From the NCBI GenBank assembly GCA_021811615.1, contig JAJZNW010000031.1, positions 1-64,000 on the forward strand: a stretch of 64,000 nucleotides of DNA. Direction: 5' to 3'. The notes beneath the pieces are model-generated. The model was not told the DNA's origin and made no database searches. It saw only the letters and a list, made by a program, of their open reading frames with translations. Both the position numbers and the translations under genes were made by a program. Source of the DNA: Bacteroidota bacterium (GTDB taxonomy: Bacteria > Bacteroidota > Ignavibacteria > Kryptoniales > JAKASW01). Positions 18,121-28,181 of this stretch are shown here, piece by piece; the first letter of the stretch is position 1; each line of letters opens with the position of its first letter.

Positions 18121-21100
18121 TCATTTCTCAGCCTTTTTGCTGCTGTTGCCGCGGCGAAGGAAGCCGAATGCTCTCCTGAAGGAGAGATCGTCGAGGACGG
18201 AATACACCACGGGGACCACAAACAGTGTCAGGAGAGTCGAAGTGATAAGCCCGCCGATGACCGCCTGTCCCATCGGCGCACGGAACTCGCTCCCTTCGCT
18301 CACGGCAAACGCAACCGGCATCATTCCGAATATCATCGCGAAAGTGGTCATGAGTATGGGACGAAGCCGCGTCGCCCCCGCGTTGATAAGCGCCTCTGTC
18401 CGTTCCTGCCCCCGGTCCCGAAGCACGTTGGCGTAATCGACGAGCAGAATGCCGTTCTTTGTGACAAGGCCCATCAGCATTATTATCCCGATCATCGACA
18501 TCATGGAAATAGCGCTGTTGAAGACAAGCAGGCCGAGCACCGCACCGATGAGCGACATCGGAAGAGCCAGCATGATCGCGAATGGATAAGTGAAACTCTC
18601 AAACTGAGCGGCGAGCACGATGTATACGAAAATGACTGCGAGCGCGAGCGAAAGAAGAATGTTCATGAACGACTCTGACTGCATTTGTCCCTGCCCGACG
18701 ACCGCGACATTGTAACCCGGCGGCAGAGCGAGCCTGTTGGTCCTGTTCTGAATGTCCGTGAGAACTTCGCCGAGCAGTCTGCCGGAGAGGTTCGCGTCGA
18801 TACGGATCTCTCGCTGGCGGTCGAACCGGTTGATCTGCGACGGACCGGAGCTCTGGCGGATTTCCGCCACGTAGCTTACCGGTATCAGGAGATTCTCACC
18901 GTTCCCTGCCGTCTTGTTGCTCTTGATGGAGAGGTTGTTCACGTTTTCAAACGAAGTCCTGTCTTCCTTGCGGAGCTGAACCCGTACGTCATACTGTTCG
19001 TCGCCTTCCTGATATTTCGTGGCAACATATCCGTCCACAAGGGCTCTTGCCGTCGTGGCAATCTGAGCGACGTTCACTCCGAGATCCGACGCCTTCTCGC
19101 GGTCTATCCTGATCCTGACCTCCGGCTTGGATGTTTCCAGGCTGTTCTCAATGTCGACGGCACCCGGGGTCGACCTGACGATGTTCTCGACCCTGTCGGC
19201 AATAGTCTTCAGCGTCGTCATGTTATCGCCGCGGACGCTCATCACTACGGGTTTCTGATTCCCGCCGGGGCCGCCCTGAGTCCCGTAGGAGATGTTCACC
19301 CCGGGCGTATTCCGAAGATTTTCCCGGAGATAGTTCATGATTTGCCAGATGCTCCGCGTGCGCTCGTTCTTCTTCACGAGTTTCACCAGGATATTCCCTG
19401 TGGTAACCGGGTCGTTTCCCGCTCCAATCGTCAGAAGTGTGGTGGTGACTTCCGGTTGTTTCTCCAGGACGTTTTCAATATATGACCCGATTGCGGCAGT
19501 CTGTTCCAGTGAGCTTCCTGGAGCCGCGTGTATGCCGATGTTGAATTCGCTTTCGTCAGTGTCGGGAAAGAAGGATGTCCCGAGAAGTCCCATCAGGAAA
19601 AAGCTCGAAAAGAATACCGCGATTGAACCGAAGATAACGGTCTTCCGATGACGCAGCGACCACGTGATAGCCTTCCTGTATTTCTGGCTTAAGATCTGGA
19701 AGAAGTAGTTGAAGTAGTAGAGTCCACGCCGGAGAGGAGAGCCTTTGTTTTCGAGCTCCTCATCGGCCGCCGTGAGCCAGCGCGAGGAGAGCATGGGGGT
19801 GAGTGTGAATGCCACGAAGAGCGAGACCAGCACTGCGACGGACACGGTGAGTCCGAACTGGTAAAAGAAGCGGCCGACTATTCCGGGCGTGAAAGCTATC
19901 GGAACGAACACCGCTACAATTGTGAAGGTCGTAGCCATCACCGCCAACCCGATCTCCGCAGTTGCCGCCTTCGCGGCCTCCATTGGCGACTCGCCCTGCT
20001 GCATGTGCCTGAATATGTTTTCGATGACCACTATCGCATCGTCGATCAGGAGACCGACGGCCAGCGAGAGTGCGAGAAGCGAGACCATGTTCAGGGTGAA
20101 GTTGAGCGCGTACATTATGATAAAGCTCGCGATGATGGATGTGGGAAGAGCGATGGCGCTTATTATCGTAGATCTCATGTTTGCGAGAAAGAGGAACACA
20201 ACTATGACAGCCAGCAGGCCTCCGTAGAAGATGTCGAACAGGACGTCGTTTACCTCTTCGACTATAAAGGTGCTGTTGTCCTGCGCCACCGTGATCTTGA
20301 GGTCCGGTGGAATTTCTTTCTCCAACGCGGCGAGCTGCTGCTGAATCCCCTCCGCGACGCGAACCGTGTTGCTGCCCGACTGCTTCAATATGCTGAGACC
20401 GACCGCAGGTTTGCCGTTCACGCGCGTGAGACTTGTCTGCTCCTTCACCCCATCGACGACCTGTGCCACGTCGGACAAATATACGGGTTTGCCGCCAGGA
20501 GTCGCGACTATCACCCGGTTGAAGTCGCTGACGTTGGTGTATTTCCCCATGGTGCGGAGGAGGATCTGGCGCGGTCCCTGAGTAAGGTTACCTGCGGGTA
20601 CTTCCATGTTCGATGCTGCGACCGCCTGTATGACGTCGTTTATGGAAAGGTTGTACGCCTTCAGTCTCGAAGCGTCCGCCGATATCCGTATCTCCCTTTC
20701 GGCGCCGCCGACGAGGTCCACACGTCCAACGCCGGGTACATTCTCGAGTCTTTTCCTGATTACGTTCTTCGCGAAGGTCGTGATTTCCTTGTCTGGCCGC
20801 GGCCCGGAAACCGTAAGCGTGAACATCGGAATACTCGCGGGGTCGATGCGCTGGACTACAGGCTCCTCCAGGTCGGTCGGCAGATCTGCCCGCACCGCGG
20901 CGATCTTTTCGCGGACCTCCTGTGCTGCCTGTCTTCCCTCCACCTCGAGCTTGAACTGGACTATCACGAACGATACGCCCTCGCGGGATATCGACGTGAT
21001 GTGTTCGATGCCGCCGATCGTGTTCACCGCGTCTTCGATCTTCTTCGTCACGTCTGTCTCCATCTGCTCGGGCCCCGCGCCGGGAAGAACGCTCGTGACT

Positions 21101-21237
21101 GTGACGTACGGAAAATCGATGTCGGGGAACTGATCGATGTTCAGTTTCATGAATGAGAACAGCCCGAGGACGATGAGAGCGAGTATCATCATCGTCGCGA
21201 ATACGGGACGTTCGATCGAAGTATCGGCAAGTTTCAT
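18121..21237 (-). CDS. RND efflux pump, HAE1 family (AcrB-like)
   Basis: Inner-membrane proton-drug antiporter of 1038 residues. It begins MKLADTSIERPVFATMMIL, has the two large periplasmic loops and 12 membrane segments of the family, and keeps the proton-relay Asp pair (GLLIDDAIVVIENI). The HAE1 hallmark at the second half is GLVTKNGILLVDYAN. It would export hydrophobic or amphiphilic compounds through the TolC homologue encoded upstream. The start is 2 nt after the stop of a 58-codon frame and has an AGGAGAAG ribosome site. Confidence 0.96.
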   Translation of the reverse strand: MKLADTSIERPVFATMMILALIVLGLFSFMKLNIDQFPDIDFPYVTVTSVLPGAGPEQMETDVTKKIEDAVNTIGGIEHITSISREGVSFVIVQFKLEVEGRQAAQEVREKIAAVRADLPTDLEEPVVQRIDPASIPMFTLTVSGPRPDKEITTFAKNVIRKRLENVPGVGRVDLVGGAEREIRISADASRLKAYNLSINDVIQAVAASNMEVPAGNLTQGPRQILLRTMGKYTNVSDFNRVIVATPGGKPVYLSDVAQVVDGVKEQTSLTRVNGKPAVGLSILKQSGSNTVRVAEGIQQQLAALEKEIPPDLKITVAQDNSTFIVEEVNDVLFDIFYGGLLAVIVVFLFLANMRSTIISAIALPTSIIASFIIMYALNFTLNMVSLLALSLAVGLLIDDAIVVIENIFRHMQQGESPMEAAKAATAEIGLAVMATTFTIVAVFVPIAFTPGIVGRFFYQFGLTVSVAVLVSLFVAFTLTPMLSSRWLTAADEELENKGSPLRRGLYYFNYFFQILSQKYRKAITWSLRHRKTVIFGSIAVFFSSFFLMGLLGTSFFPDTDESEFNIGIHAAPGSSLEQTAAIGSYIENVLEKQPEVTTTLLTIGAGNDPVTTGNILVKLVKKNERTRSIWQIMNYLRENLRNTPGVNISYGTQGGPGGNQKPVVMSVRGDNMTTLKTIADRVENIVRSTPGAVDIENSLETSKPEVRIRIDREKASDLGVNVAQIATTARALVDGYVATKYQEGDEQYDVRVQLRKEDRTSFENVNNLSIKSNKTAGNGENLLIPVSYVAEIRQSSGPSQINRFDRQREIRIDANLSGRLLGEVLTDIQNRTNRLALPPGYNVAVVGQGQMQSESFMNILLSLALAVIFVYIVLAAQFESFTYPFAIMLALPMSLIGAVLGLLVFNSAISMMSMIGIIMLMGLVTKNGILLVDYANVLRDRGQERTEALINAGATRLRPILMTTFAMIFGMMPVAFAVSEGSEFRAPMGQAVIGGLITSTLLTLFVVPVVYSVLDDLSFRRAFGFLRRGNSSKKAEK

Positions 21238-21239
21238 GT

Positions 21240-21416
21240 TTAGCTTCTCCTCCGCGCCGAATAGGAAATGTTCATCTCCTTTACCTGGAAACCGATCGAG
21301 ATCTTCGGTTCTTCGGGCGGCCTTAGTATTTCGGGAAGTGCATCAATTTCAACATTTGTTGATTCGAAAAATCTGTTTGAACCTATACCGCCAAGGCATG
21401 CCGGGTTCATTTTCAT
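21240..21416 (-). CDS. Hypothetical 58-residue protein inside the RND operon
   Basis: A small frame between the fusion-protein gene and the pump gene, starting MKMNPACLGG and ending NISYSARRRS. The ATG at 21416 has AAGGCACCTCG upstream, and the TAA stops 2 nt before the pump ATG, so it could couple translation of the pump. It contains an acidic-proline stretch (EILRPPEEPK) but no membrane segment. I do not recognise it. The spacing is what one expects of a real cistron, but chance is possible. Confidence 0.45.
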   Translation of the reverse strand: MKMNPACLGGIGSNRFFESTNVEIDALPEILRPPEEPKISIGFQVKEMNISYSARRRS

Positions 21417-21504
21417 CGAGGTGCCTTATGGCTTATTACGAACGTTTCGACCAGGGATAAAGAGGATCGAATTCTCGATCCGGTCCGCAGGGATTGGCAT
21501 GCCC

Positions 21505-22587
21505 TCAGTTGTCTTTTTCATTTTCCAAATTGGCGATGCTGACGTAGCCGCTGTCGCGTGCGTTCGTAGCGCCGGTTGTCACTACCGTGTCCTTATCTTC
21601 GAGACCGTCGAGCACTTCGAACATATTCCCGTCTGTCAAACCTGTCTGCACAACTCGCTGGAATGACCGGCCATTCCTCACGATGAAGACCCGGCTCGTG
21701 ACACCGTCGCTCTGTATCGCGGTCGCGGGGACGACGATGGGCGTGTCGCGCGACGAGACGGGCACGTTGACCCTGCAGAACATCCCGGGCCTGAACCAGT
21801 TGTCGGGCGTGTTGTCGAAGAGCGCCTTGATCTGGAACGTACGCGATCGAACGTCTGCCGATTTGGAAAGCTGGACGATCTCTCCGGTTATCTTCACGTC
21901 GGGCCTCACCTCGGAGTATACTTGCACCTTTTGGCCTGTGGACAGGCTGCCGAGATCGGTCTCATTCACATCGAAGTCGACTTTCATTTTTCCGATCCTG
22001 GCGACAGTCATGAGTACTCCTCCCGGCGAAGTAAGATCCCCGACGCTGACGTTGACTGCGGTTACCACACCCGGAATCGGGGTGGTGAGCTCAACTGCGC
22101 TTTTGGCGGCGTCGAAATTCGCCCTGGCGACTTCGTATGCTGTCTGGGCGCCATCGAGCGATTGCCGGGAAATTGCTCCCTCGCCAAACAGGGCTTTCAT
22201 GCGCTCATAAGTCTTCTCAGCGTTTTTGAAGGCCGCCTGTGCCTGATAGTATTGAGACGTCGCACCGCTCCTGTCTAGCACAACGAGCACCTGGCCTGCC
22301 TTCACCGTCTGTCCGACCTGTGCATTGATGGAAGTTACGCGTTCCGGTATTTTCGCGACTATGTTAGCCTGCTCTTGTCCCTCGAGCGTACCCGAGAATT
22401 GTCTGGTGACCGAAAGCTTCTGTCTGTGTGCGATTGCTATCTCGACGGGGACGCGGGAGAATGTCAAATTCCCCGCTTTCTTTTCGGCGTTAGGAGTTCT
22501 TCCGCAGCCGCTGAAGAAAGTGGCGGCCAGGGTGGTCGAGATGATTATTTGCATCGGAAGTAATTTGTTCCTCAATTTCAGCCTCAT
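21505..22587 (-). CDS. Periplasmic membrane fusion protein (AcrA-like lipoprotein)
   Basis: Adaptor joining the RND pump to the outer-membrane channel. The N-terminus is a lipoprotein signal (lipobox FSGC, then GRTPN). A split lipoyl/barrel-sandwich domain is visible (NIVAKIPERVTSINAQVGQTVKAGQVL and PIPGVVTAVNVSVGDLTSPGG) around a coiled-coil hairpin, followed by the beta-barrel part. 360 residues is normal. I choose the ATG at 22587 because GGAG lies 6 nt before it; the ATG 12 nt upstream overlaps that site. It follows the tolC-like gene by about 75 nt. Confidence 0.94.
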   Translation of the reverse strand: MRLKLRNKLLPMQIIISTTLAATFFSGCGRTPNAEKKAGNLTFSRVPVEIAIAHRQKLSVTRQFSGTLEGQEQANIVAKIPERVTSINAQVGQTVKAGQVLVVLDRSGATSQYYQAQAAFKNAEKTYERMKALFGEGAISRQSLDGAQTAYEVARANFDAAKSAVELTTPIPGVVTAVNVSVGDLTSPGGVLMTVARIGKMKVDFDVNETDLGSLSTGQKVQVYSEVRPDVKITGEIVQLSKSADVRSRTFQIKALFDNTPDNWFRPGMFCRVNVPVSSRDTPIVVPATAIQSDGVTSRVFIVRNGRSFQRVVQTGLTDGNMFEVLDGLEDKDTVVTTGATNARDSGYVSIANLENEKDN

Positions 22588-22661
22588 CTTAGTCTCCATC
22601 TCTTATATCGCGGAGCCGGCGGTTCAAAATCTTGGACAACCGGCCGCGGGAATTCCTTTGG

Positions 22662-24017
22662 TTACTTCTCTCTTCCTATGGCGTACTCCCAGTCGGCTTT
22701 GGCGACCAGGTAATCGTAGATGGCCTGGGCGTAGTTCGTCTGTGCGAGAGTCATCGCCACCTGTGCGTCGAGCAATTCGAGCTGGGTGCCTACGCCGCTT
22801 TTGAATCTCGTCTCAGAAATTGCCACCGCTCTCTTCGCCTGCTCTATGTTTTTCTCCTGTCCCTGGACGCGCTGTTCGGCTTCGTTCATCTTAAGCCGCG
22901 CCGATTGGATCTGTATTGTTAATCCCTCTTCCGCCTTCAGCCGCGTCAGTTTCGTTTTCCTGAGATCTATCCTTGCCTCCTCCACCCGGGCAGGAGTGCG
23001 CAGTCCGTCGAACAGATTCCAGGAAAGGGTCACGCCGACGTTCAGTATCTTCGCCCAGTAGTAGTTGCTGAATTGAAACGTGTTGTCCTGTGTCTGCCAC
23101 TGGTACGCTCCGAACGCATAGACGGAAGGGAAGTAGCCGGATTGCTCTATGTTGATGTTTTTTTCGAGCATCGATTCCTGGAAGGCAAGCTGCTGCAGAC
23201 CGGGGTTTGTCTCGATCGCGTTGACGGAACCGGCGTCCAGAACCGACTGAGGCACCTCTGTGAATGTGAAATCTCCTTCGAGGTCGATTTCTCTGTCGAG
23301 CGGAATCGCGAGAAGCGACTTGAGTCCGTTCTTGGCGAGGGCCAGGCTATTTTCGACCGAGATGAGGACGGGCTCTGTGTTTGCAACCTGTACCTCGGCG
23401 CGTAGCAAATCGAACTCCGCTGCGTTGCCGTGTTTATAAAGCGACTGCACGTTAGTTAGGTTTGCCTTCACGACTTCGAGCCCCTGTCGGTTTGCCTCTA
23501 CGAGCTTTTTCATGAGAAGAACGCCGTAGAACGCCTTCTTCACTTGAAGAATTACACCCGATTTCGTCGCAGCCAGTCCCGCTTCGGAAAAATCTCTATA
23601 GGTGTTTGCGATTTCGAGCGCGACTCCCACCTGCCTGCTATACAAAGCCTGAGTGAGCTGGCCGCCCCACTGGTATGAATTGTTCGAACCGATCGGAAAC
23701 GTCTGTACGTTCGGAGTCGGGTTGAACGCAGAATTTGCCGGGAGGAACAGTACGGGAAGTTGAATGTTCCTCATATACTGACCAGAGAATGAGAGTTGCG
23801 GGAAGGCTCCCGACCTTGCTTCGGCGATCTGAGCATCCGCCCTCAATCGATCCTGACCGGATATGAGGACGTCTCTGTTTTGAGCCAGCGCTATCGATAT
23901 CGCTTTGTCGAGCGATAGATGCAAAGTGTCTTGCGCCGAGGCTCTGCCGGAAAAGAAGATGACAGCCGCAAGTGCGGCGACAATTCTCCTACCGTTACAT
24001 AATATCATAGTTCGCAT
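22662..24017 (-). CDS. TolC-family outer membrane efflux protein
   Basis: A 451-residue outer-membrane channel subunit with an N-terminal signal peptide (ending RASAQ). The duplicated TolC pattern is seen: LHLSLDKAISIALAQNRDVLISGQ, the helical barrel stretches (GLEVVKANLTNVQSLYKHGNAAEFDLLRAEVQ) and the second-repeat SGVGTQLELLDAQVAMTLAQTNY. It is the first gene of the efflux operon and is transcribed away from the aspartate racemase gene, so the 260-bp gap before it (24018-24277) should hold two promoters. Confidence 0.93.
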   Translation of the reverse strand: MRTMILCNGRRIVAALAAVIFFSGRASAQDTLHLSLDKAISIALAQNRDVLISGQDRLRADAQIAEARSGAFPQLSFSGQYMRNIQLPVLFLPANSAFNPTPNVQTFPIGSNNSYQWGGQLTQALYSRQVGVALEIANTYRDFSEAGLAATKSGVILQVKKAFYGVLLMKKLVEANRQGLEVVKANLTNVQSLYKHGNAAEFDLLRAEVQVANTEPVLISVENSLALAKNGLKSLLAIPLDREIDLEGDFTFTEVPQSVLDAGSVNAIETNPGLQQLAFQESMLEKNINIEQSGYFPSVYAFGAYQWQTQDNTFQFSNYYWAKILNVGVTLSWNLFDGLRTPARVEEARIDLRKTKLTRLKAEEGLTIQIQSARLKMNEAEQRVQGQEKNIEQAKRAVAISETRFKSGVGTQLELLDAQVAMTLAQTNYAQAIYDYLVAKADWEYAIGREK

Positions 24018-24277
24018 GCCCTGGAATTTTGATATGATTATATAACGTATTGTGAAAACCGGGACTTAAGCCACCTGACAATGACTGATTAGCCGCCCTG
24101 AAAACGAAAACAACAGTCTTTTATACGGAAGCACGATTTCCGTGTTACGACTATCGATATATAAGCTAAACGGGGGAGAAGTGAGATTCAAGGAGGGCGT
24201 GGTGTAATTAGTTTGCACTTCCGCCGCCGGCGGAATATCTTCGAATATCAACATTCACAGCGGAGGAGAGGACAGAT

Positions 24278-24994
24278 ATGAAAACGCTCGGACTTATCGG
24301 CGGGACAGGCTGGGTTTCGACGGTGGAATATTACAGGATTATCAACAGAGAAGTAAACGCGCGTCTCGGTGGACTCAATTCCGCGAAGATGATTCTGTAC
24401 TCCGTCAACCAGCATGAACTAAGGCCGGCGACCGACGAACCGGGGTTGAGCGAATTCGCCTCTTACATAAAGGGCATTGCGAAACGCCTTGAAAACGCGG
24501 AGGCCGATTGTCTGGTTTTCTGTGCGAACACCGTACACCTTGTAGCCGGCATTGTCCAGAAGAACATCGGCATTCCCATAATCCATATAGCCGATGCTAC
24601 AGGGAAGGCGATTCTCGATCAGAACATGAAAACCGTCGGACTCCTCGGCACCAAGATTACCATGGAACAGGCATTCTATAAGGACAGGTTGAAGAAGTCC
24701 GGGATCACTACACTCGTTCCGGATCAGTCTCAGCGTGAATACATAAACAGGACCATCATGACCGAGCTCGAGCTTGCTGTGCTCAAGGACGAAACACGAA
24801 AGAAGTACCTGGAGATAATCGACAGCCTTGTTGCTCGCGGCGCGGAAGGGATTATACTCGGCTGCACGGAGATCCCGCTGCTCATCAAGCAATCGGATTG
24901 TAAATTCCCCGTATTCGATACGACGACGCTGCATGCCATGGCGGCTGTGGAGTTCGCCCTGTCCGATGAGAATCCGGCAAACGGATCGCGTTGA
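24278..24994 (+). CDS. Aspartate/glutamate racemase family protein
   Basis: PLP-independent racemase of the Asp/Glu racemase superfamily, 238 residues. It starts KTLGLIGGTGWVSTVEYY and carries both catalytic cysteines: in VFCANTVHL (near residue 84) and in ILGCTEIPLLI (near residue 197). Probable role is interconversion of L- and D-aspartate or a related amino acid; substrate is not certain. A GGAGGAGAGG ribosome site precedes the ATG. It stands alone. Confidence 0.9.
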   Translation: MKTLGLIGGTGWVSTVEYYRIINREVNARLGGLNSAKMILYSVNQHELRPATDEPGLSEFASYIKGIAKRLENAEADCLVFCANTVHLVAGIVQKNIGIPIIHIADATGKAILDQNMKTVGLLGTKITMEQAFYKDRLKKSGITTLVPDQSQREYINRTIMTELELAVLKDETRKKYLEIIDSLVARGAEGIILGCTEIPLLIKQSDCKFPVFDTTTLHAMAAVEFALSDENPANGSR

Positions 24995-25284
24995 GGCCGC
25001 GGATTTCCGGGGCGATTTCCTCTTCTAAAAAGTGTCTTGCCAAAAGCTATTTTCGAATCGCAGCAACTCCGAGAACACTGGCAATCCTGTCGTCTTATCG
25101 ATGAGACGGTCAAATCAGCCTACCCCTTCATCTGTTTGCACTTGCGGGATATGGCCGATAAATTTCGGGACTTAAGCTTCAGAAGATTCTACCGGAGGCC
25201 TTTTTTTGATGTTGCCGTTCGTTCACCTCGAAGCACGATTCGTCGGAACATCCACTGAAGTAATTAAAAATGTTGGAGGAATAG

Positions 25285-27138
25285 ATGGATCACCCAGTTC
25301 GTTACAACTTCAAGGCGGCTACTGCCGCGCTGCTTATTTCGATATTACTCGGTGCCGGGTCGCTGTCGGCCCAGACCCAGGCCGAAAGTCATCACGGATG
25401 GAAGCATCTCAAGTATGCGATTTTTTTCACCTCATACGATATGGAGAACCTTCTCGCCGATCCCGCCCAGTTCAAAAAGACTATGGAGTACTTTGGTCCG
25501 GTCATGCCGGACAGAGTCTACATTGACGGAGTGGGCCGCGGGGGTAAAGTAGACGTTCCGCTTCTCAAGGAGATAGCCGCGAGGTTCCGCGCGATGGGAA
25601 TAGAAGCGGACGGTGCCATGGTCGCGACTTCACTCCGCGGCGGACCTTCAGCGTACAACAATCCGGAGGACCTTGCATCCCTCAAAGAAAGGATGCAGGG
25701 GCTGGCGCAGGTTTTCAACAGGATCATACTCGACGACTGGCTTTTTACAAATGCGACAGACCCGAAGAGCGTTGCCGACAGAGGCAACATGACCTGGGCG
25801 GAGTACCGGACAAAATTGATCCTGGAACAATCGAAGAAATATATCATCGACGCCGCGAAGGAGGTCAATCCGAAAGTCCAGGTCGTTATAAAATTCCCCA
25901 ACTGGTACGAAGGATTTGCCGAGAACGGCTACGATGTGAAGGATGAGGTCAAGCAATTCGACAAGATGGCGATAGGAATTGAGACCCGTGTGCCCGAGAC
26001 GCAGCACCAGCACATCCCGATATACACCGGTTACTTTCTTCAGAAATGGGAATCGAGCGCCGATCCCGCGAAGTGGGTCGGATCGTGGCTCGACAACTAC
26101 GGGATGGAAGGGCAGTCGAACGACTACAACGCGCAGGTGTGGCAGGCAGTCCTCGCACGAACGCCCGAGATCATACTCTGGTGCGCAGGCCAGCTCTGGC
26201 CGACAAATCCATCAAGCAACGTCTACCCCGATTTCGTGGCAAAACTTCCGGAGTTCAACCGTGTTGCAGGACTGTTGAACGGCAAAGCCCGCGGCGTGCC
26301 GATGTACATGCCGTTCGGATCTACCGGGGAGTACAACATAGCCGGCTATTTCGGCATGGCCGGGATACCGCTCGATCCGGTGACGACGTTTCCGAAAGAG
26401 AGCCCGATTTCCATATTCTGTTTGAACTCCGCGAAAGACCCCAACCTGGCTTCCGAACTCCTTGGACAACTTACCGACGGCAAAAACATATTCATCACTT
26501 ACGGACTTTGGAAGAAGCTTGCCGAAGAGGGAACGGAGTTCAAGAATGTCCTCAGTCTCCTTCCATACAGCGGCCAGGTGAGCGGCTCGACGTTCGGGTT
26601 GCTCCAGGGATACCGCGAAACAACTGTCAAGGCGGACAGGAAATTCACTTTCCCCGGCATCGAGGTGACCACCTGGCCGGAGACACGCGACGTCACGCTG
26701 TCACGGGAGGATTTCGATTTCCCCGTGCTCATGCGGGTGCACTACCTCAACGGTACGATTTTCATACTCAACATGCCGAGCAATTTCTACGATCTTCTCC
26801 GGCTCCCGGTGCCAGTTCTGGACGCCATCCGTCAGCCTTTCGAGAAGGAGCTCGGCGTGCAGCTCGATGGGTCCGGACATATAGCTATGTACCTTTTCGG
26901 CGAAAAGCAGTATGTCCTGTACAACATGAGCAACAGGATAGAGCCGGTCTCCCTGAGATTCGACACGACGATTCAGACTCAAGGATGGAAAGAACTTGTC
27001 CGCAACGAGCAGGTGAAGGCGACTGTCGATTCTTCCTTCGCGCATTTCCCCGGCTACCCTCATTTTCACGGGCCGGTTTTCAGCAACGTCTCGTTGACAC
27101 TGCAGCCTTACGAGATCACAGTAGTTCAAGCGCCGTAA
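25285..27138 (+). CDS. Secreted protein, glycoside-hydrolase-like, family unknown
   Basis: A 617-residue protein with a signal peptide (cleavage near SLSAQTQA). The first half reads like a TIM barrel (YAIFFTSYDMENLL, PDRVYIDGVGRGG, VFNRIILDDWLF, QVVIKFPNWYEGF, DKMAIGIETRVPE, PEIILWCAGQLWP), with acidic residues at strand ends (ILDDW, IGIETR) where retaining glycosidases place their catalysts. The second half is beta-rich and ends SLTLQPYEITVVQAP, like a C-terminal sandwich. I do not recognise a named family; a carbohydrate role is inference from the fold impression. GGAGGAATAG precedes the ATG, and a strong terminator follows. Confidence 0.7.
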   Translation: MDHPVRYNFKAATAALLISILLGAGSLSAQTQAESHHGWKHLKYAIFFTSYDMENLLADPAQFKKTMEYFGPVMPDRVYIDGVGRGGKVDVPLLKEIAARFRAMGIEADGAMVATSLRGGPSAYNNPEDLASLKERMQGLAQVFNRIILDDWLFTNATDPKSVADRGNMTWAEYRTKLILEQSKKYIIDAAKEVNPKVQVVIKFPNWYEGFAENGYDVKDEVKQFDKMAIGIETRVPETQHQHIPIYTGYFLQKWESSADPAKWVGSWLDNYGMEGQSNDYNAQVWQAVLARTPEIILWCAGQLWPTNPSSNVYPDFVAKLPEFNRVAGLLNGKARGVPMYMPFGSTGEYNIAGYFGMAGIPLDPVTTFPKESPISIFCLNSAKDPNLASELLGQLTDGKNIFITYGLWKKLAEEGTEFKNVLSLLPYSGQVSGSTFGLLQGYRETTVKADRKFTFPGIEVTTWPETRDVTLSREDFDFPVLMRVHYLNGTIFILNMPSNFYDLLRLPVPVLDAIRQPFEKELGVQLDGSGHIAMYLFGEKQYVLYNMSNRIEPVSLRFDTTIQTQGWKELVRNEQVKATVDSSFAHFPGYPHFHGPVFSNVSLTLQPYEITVVQAP

Positions 27139-27148
27139 CAGGGCTTGC

Positions 27149-27190
27149 CGGGTAGTCCGGAATTCTCTCCGGACTACCCGTTCGGTTTTT
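27149..27190 (+). terminator. Rho-independent terminator after the secreted protein gene
   Basis: CGGGTAGTCCGGA (27149-27161) and TCCGGACTACCCG (27168-27180) form a perfect 13-bp stem with a 6-nt loop, followed by TTCGGTTTTT. It starts 10 nt after the stop codon. Confidence 0.88.
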
Positions 27191-27326
27191 CGGGCTCTCC
27201 CCAAACGCCGTCCGGCGCACATTACATTTCCGCAAAGCAGCAGTCGGGGCCATGACGGCAGCTTTTCTTGCAGGACGAAATCATTCTTCGTAGTATTTCA
27301 TAGATCACAGCACAGGAGGAGGAACA

Positions 27327-27914
27327 ATGAGCGATGCAGCTATACCCGTGAATCAACCCGCCGACATACCGGAAATAAAATGGCGAAACATTATTTGGGC
27401 GCTGATTGCGATCGGCATCATGGTAGTGGTAATTCTCATAAGAGATTTCCGTCTGCTGAATTTCGTACACGTGCTTGCAGGCCTTCTTTGGACGGGCACG
27501 GATTTGTTCATGGGGTTCGTGATCGGTCCAATAATGCGAAGGCTCGACTTGCAGGCACGCAGGGGCATGATCCTGCGCCTGATGCCGAAGATGATTTTCT
27601 ACATGCCGACGCTCGCGATCATCACTCCGACGGCGGGATTCTATCTCGCGTCCATGATGGGTTATCTCAATGTCGGCTATCCGCAGTACTGGTGGATGAT
27701 CGCGGTATATTTCATTCTTGCAGTGCTGACGATACAAGGTCTCGGCATCCTTCTCCCGACGAACCTCAGGGTGTATTTCGAGATGAGGAAGGAAAGACCG
27801 GACGGCGAGAAGATACAGAGGCTGATGAAGAGCTATTTCCGTACCGTGGCAATCCAGGGTGCCATGCAGATAGCAATCATATTTGTGATGTCGCACCTCG
27901 CTACCGGGATTTAA
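27327..27914 (+). CDS. Integral membrane protein, DUF2269-like
   Basis: A 195-residue protein with four or five predicted membrane segments (IIWALIAIGIMVVVILI, LNFVHVLAGLLWTGTDLFMGF, MPTLAIITPTAGFYLASMM, WMIAVYFILAVLTIQGLGIL, VAIQGAMQIAIIFVM). The HVLAGLLWTGTDLFMG segment with its His resembles DUF2269 and related copper/heme membrane families. Function unknown. The AGGAGGAGGAACA ribosome site is strong. It may be co-transcribed with the small membrane protein and DUF2141 genes to its right, although a 270-nt gap separates them. Confidence 0.7.
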   Translation: MSDAAIPVNQPADIPEIKWRNIIWALIAIGIMVVVILIRDFRLLNFVHVLAGLLWTGTDLFMGFVIGPIMRRLDLQARRGMILRLMPKMIFYMPTLAIITPTAGFYLASMMGYLNVGYPQYWWMIAVYFILAVLTIQGLGILLPTNLRVYFEMRKERPDGEKIQRLMKSYFRTVAIQGAMQIAIIFVMSHLATGI

Positions 27915-28181
27915 TTTACATGGCGGCAGTTTTTTCAGTGAACGAGGATCTCGCGGATGGGTTATCACGGATCGCCAGGGAGTTCGTTTAAAGACACGCG
28001 ACCGGACCGCGGGGAGGCGTCTACTTGCGCGCGCTCCCTGTTCGGACCCGGGAACGATTGCATTTGAACGAAGATGCGGATAATTTAGCCAAGTCAGGCG
28101 GCTGTGACGAAATCCGCGGTTCAAGGCGATCCGCCATCCCGGATTCTTCTCCAGCCGGGAAAACCGTCAGGAGGATTTGTC

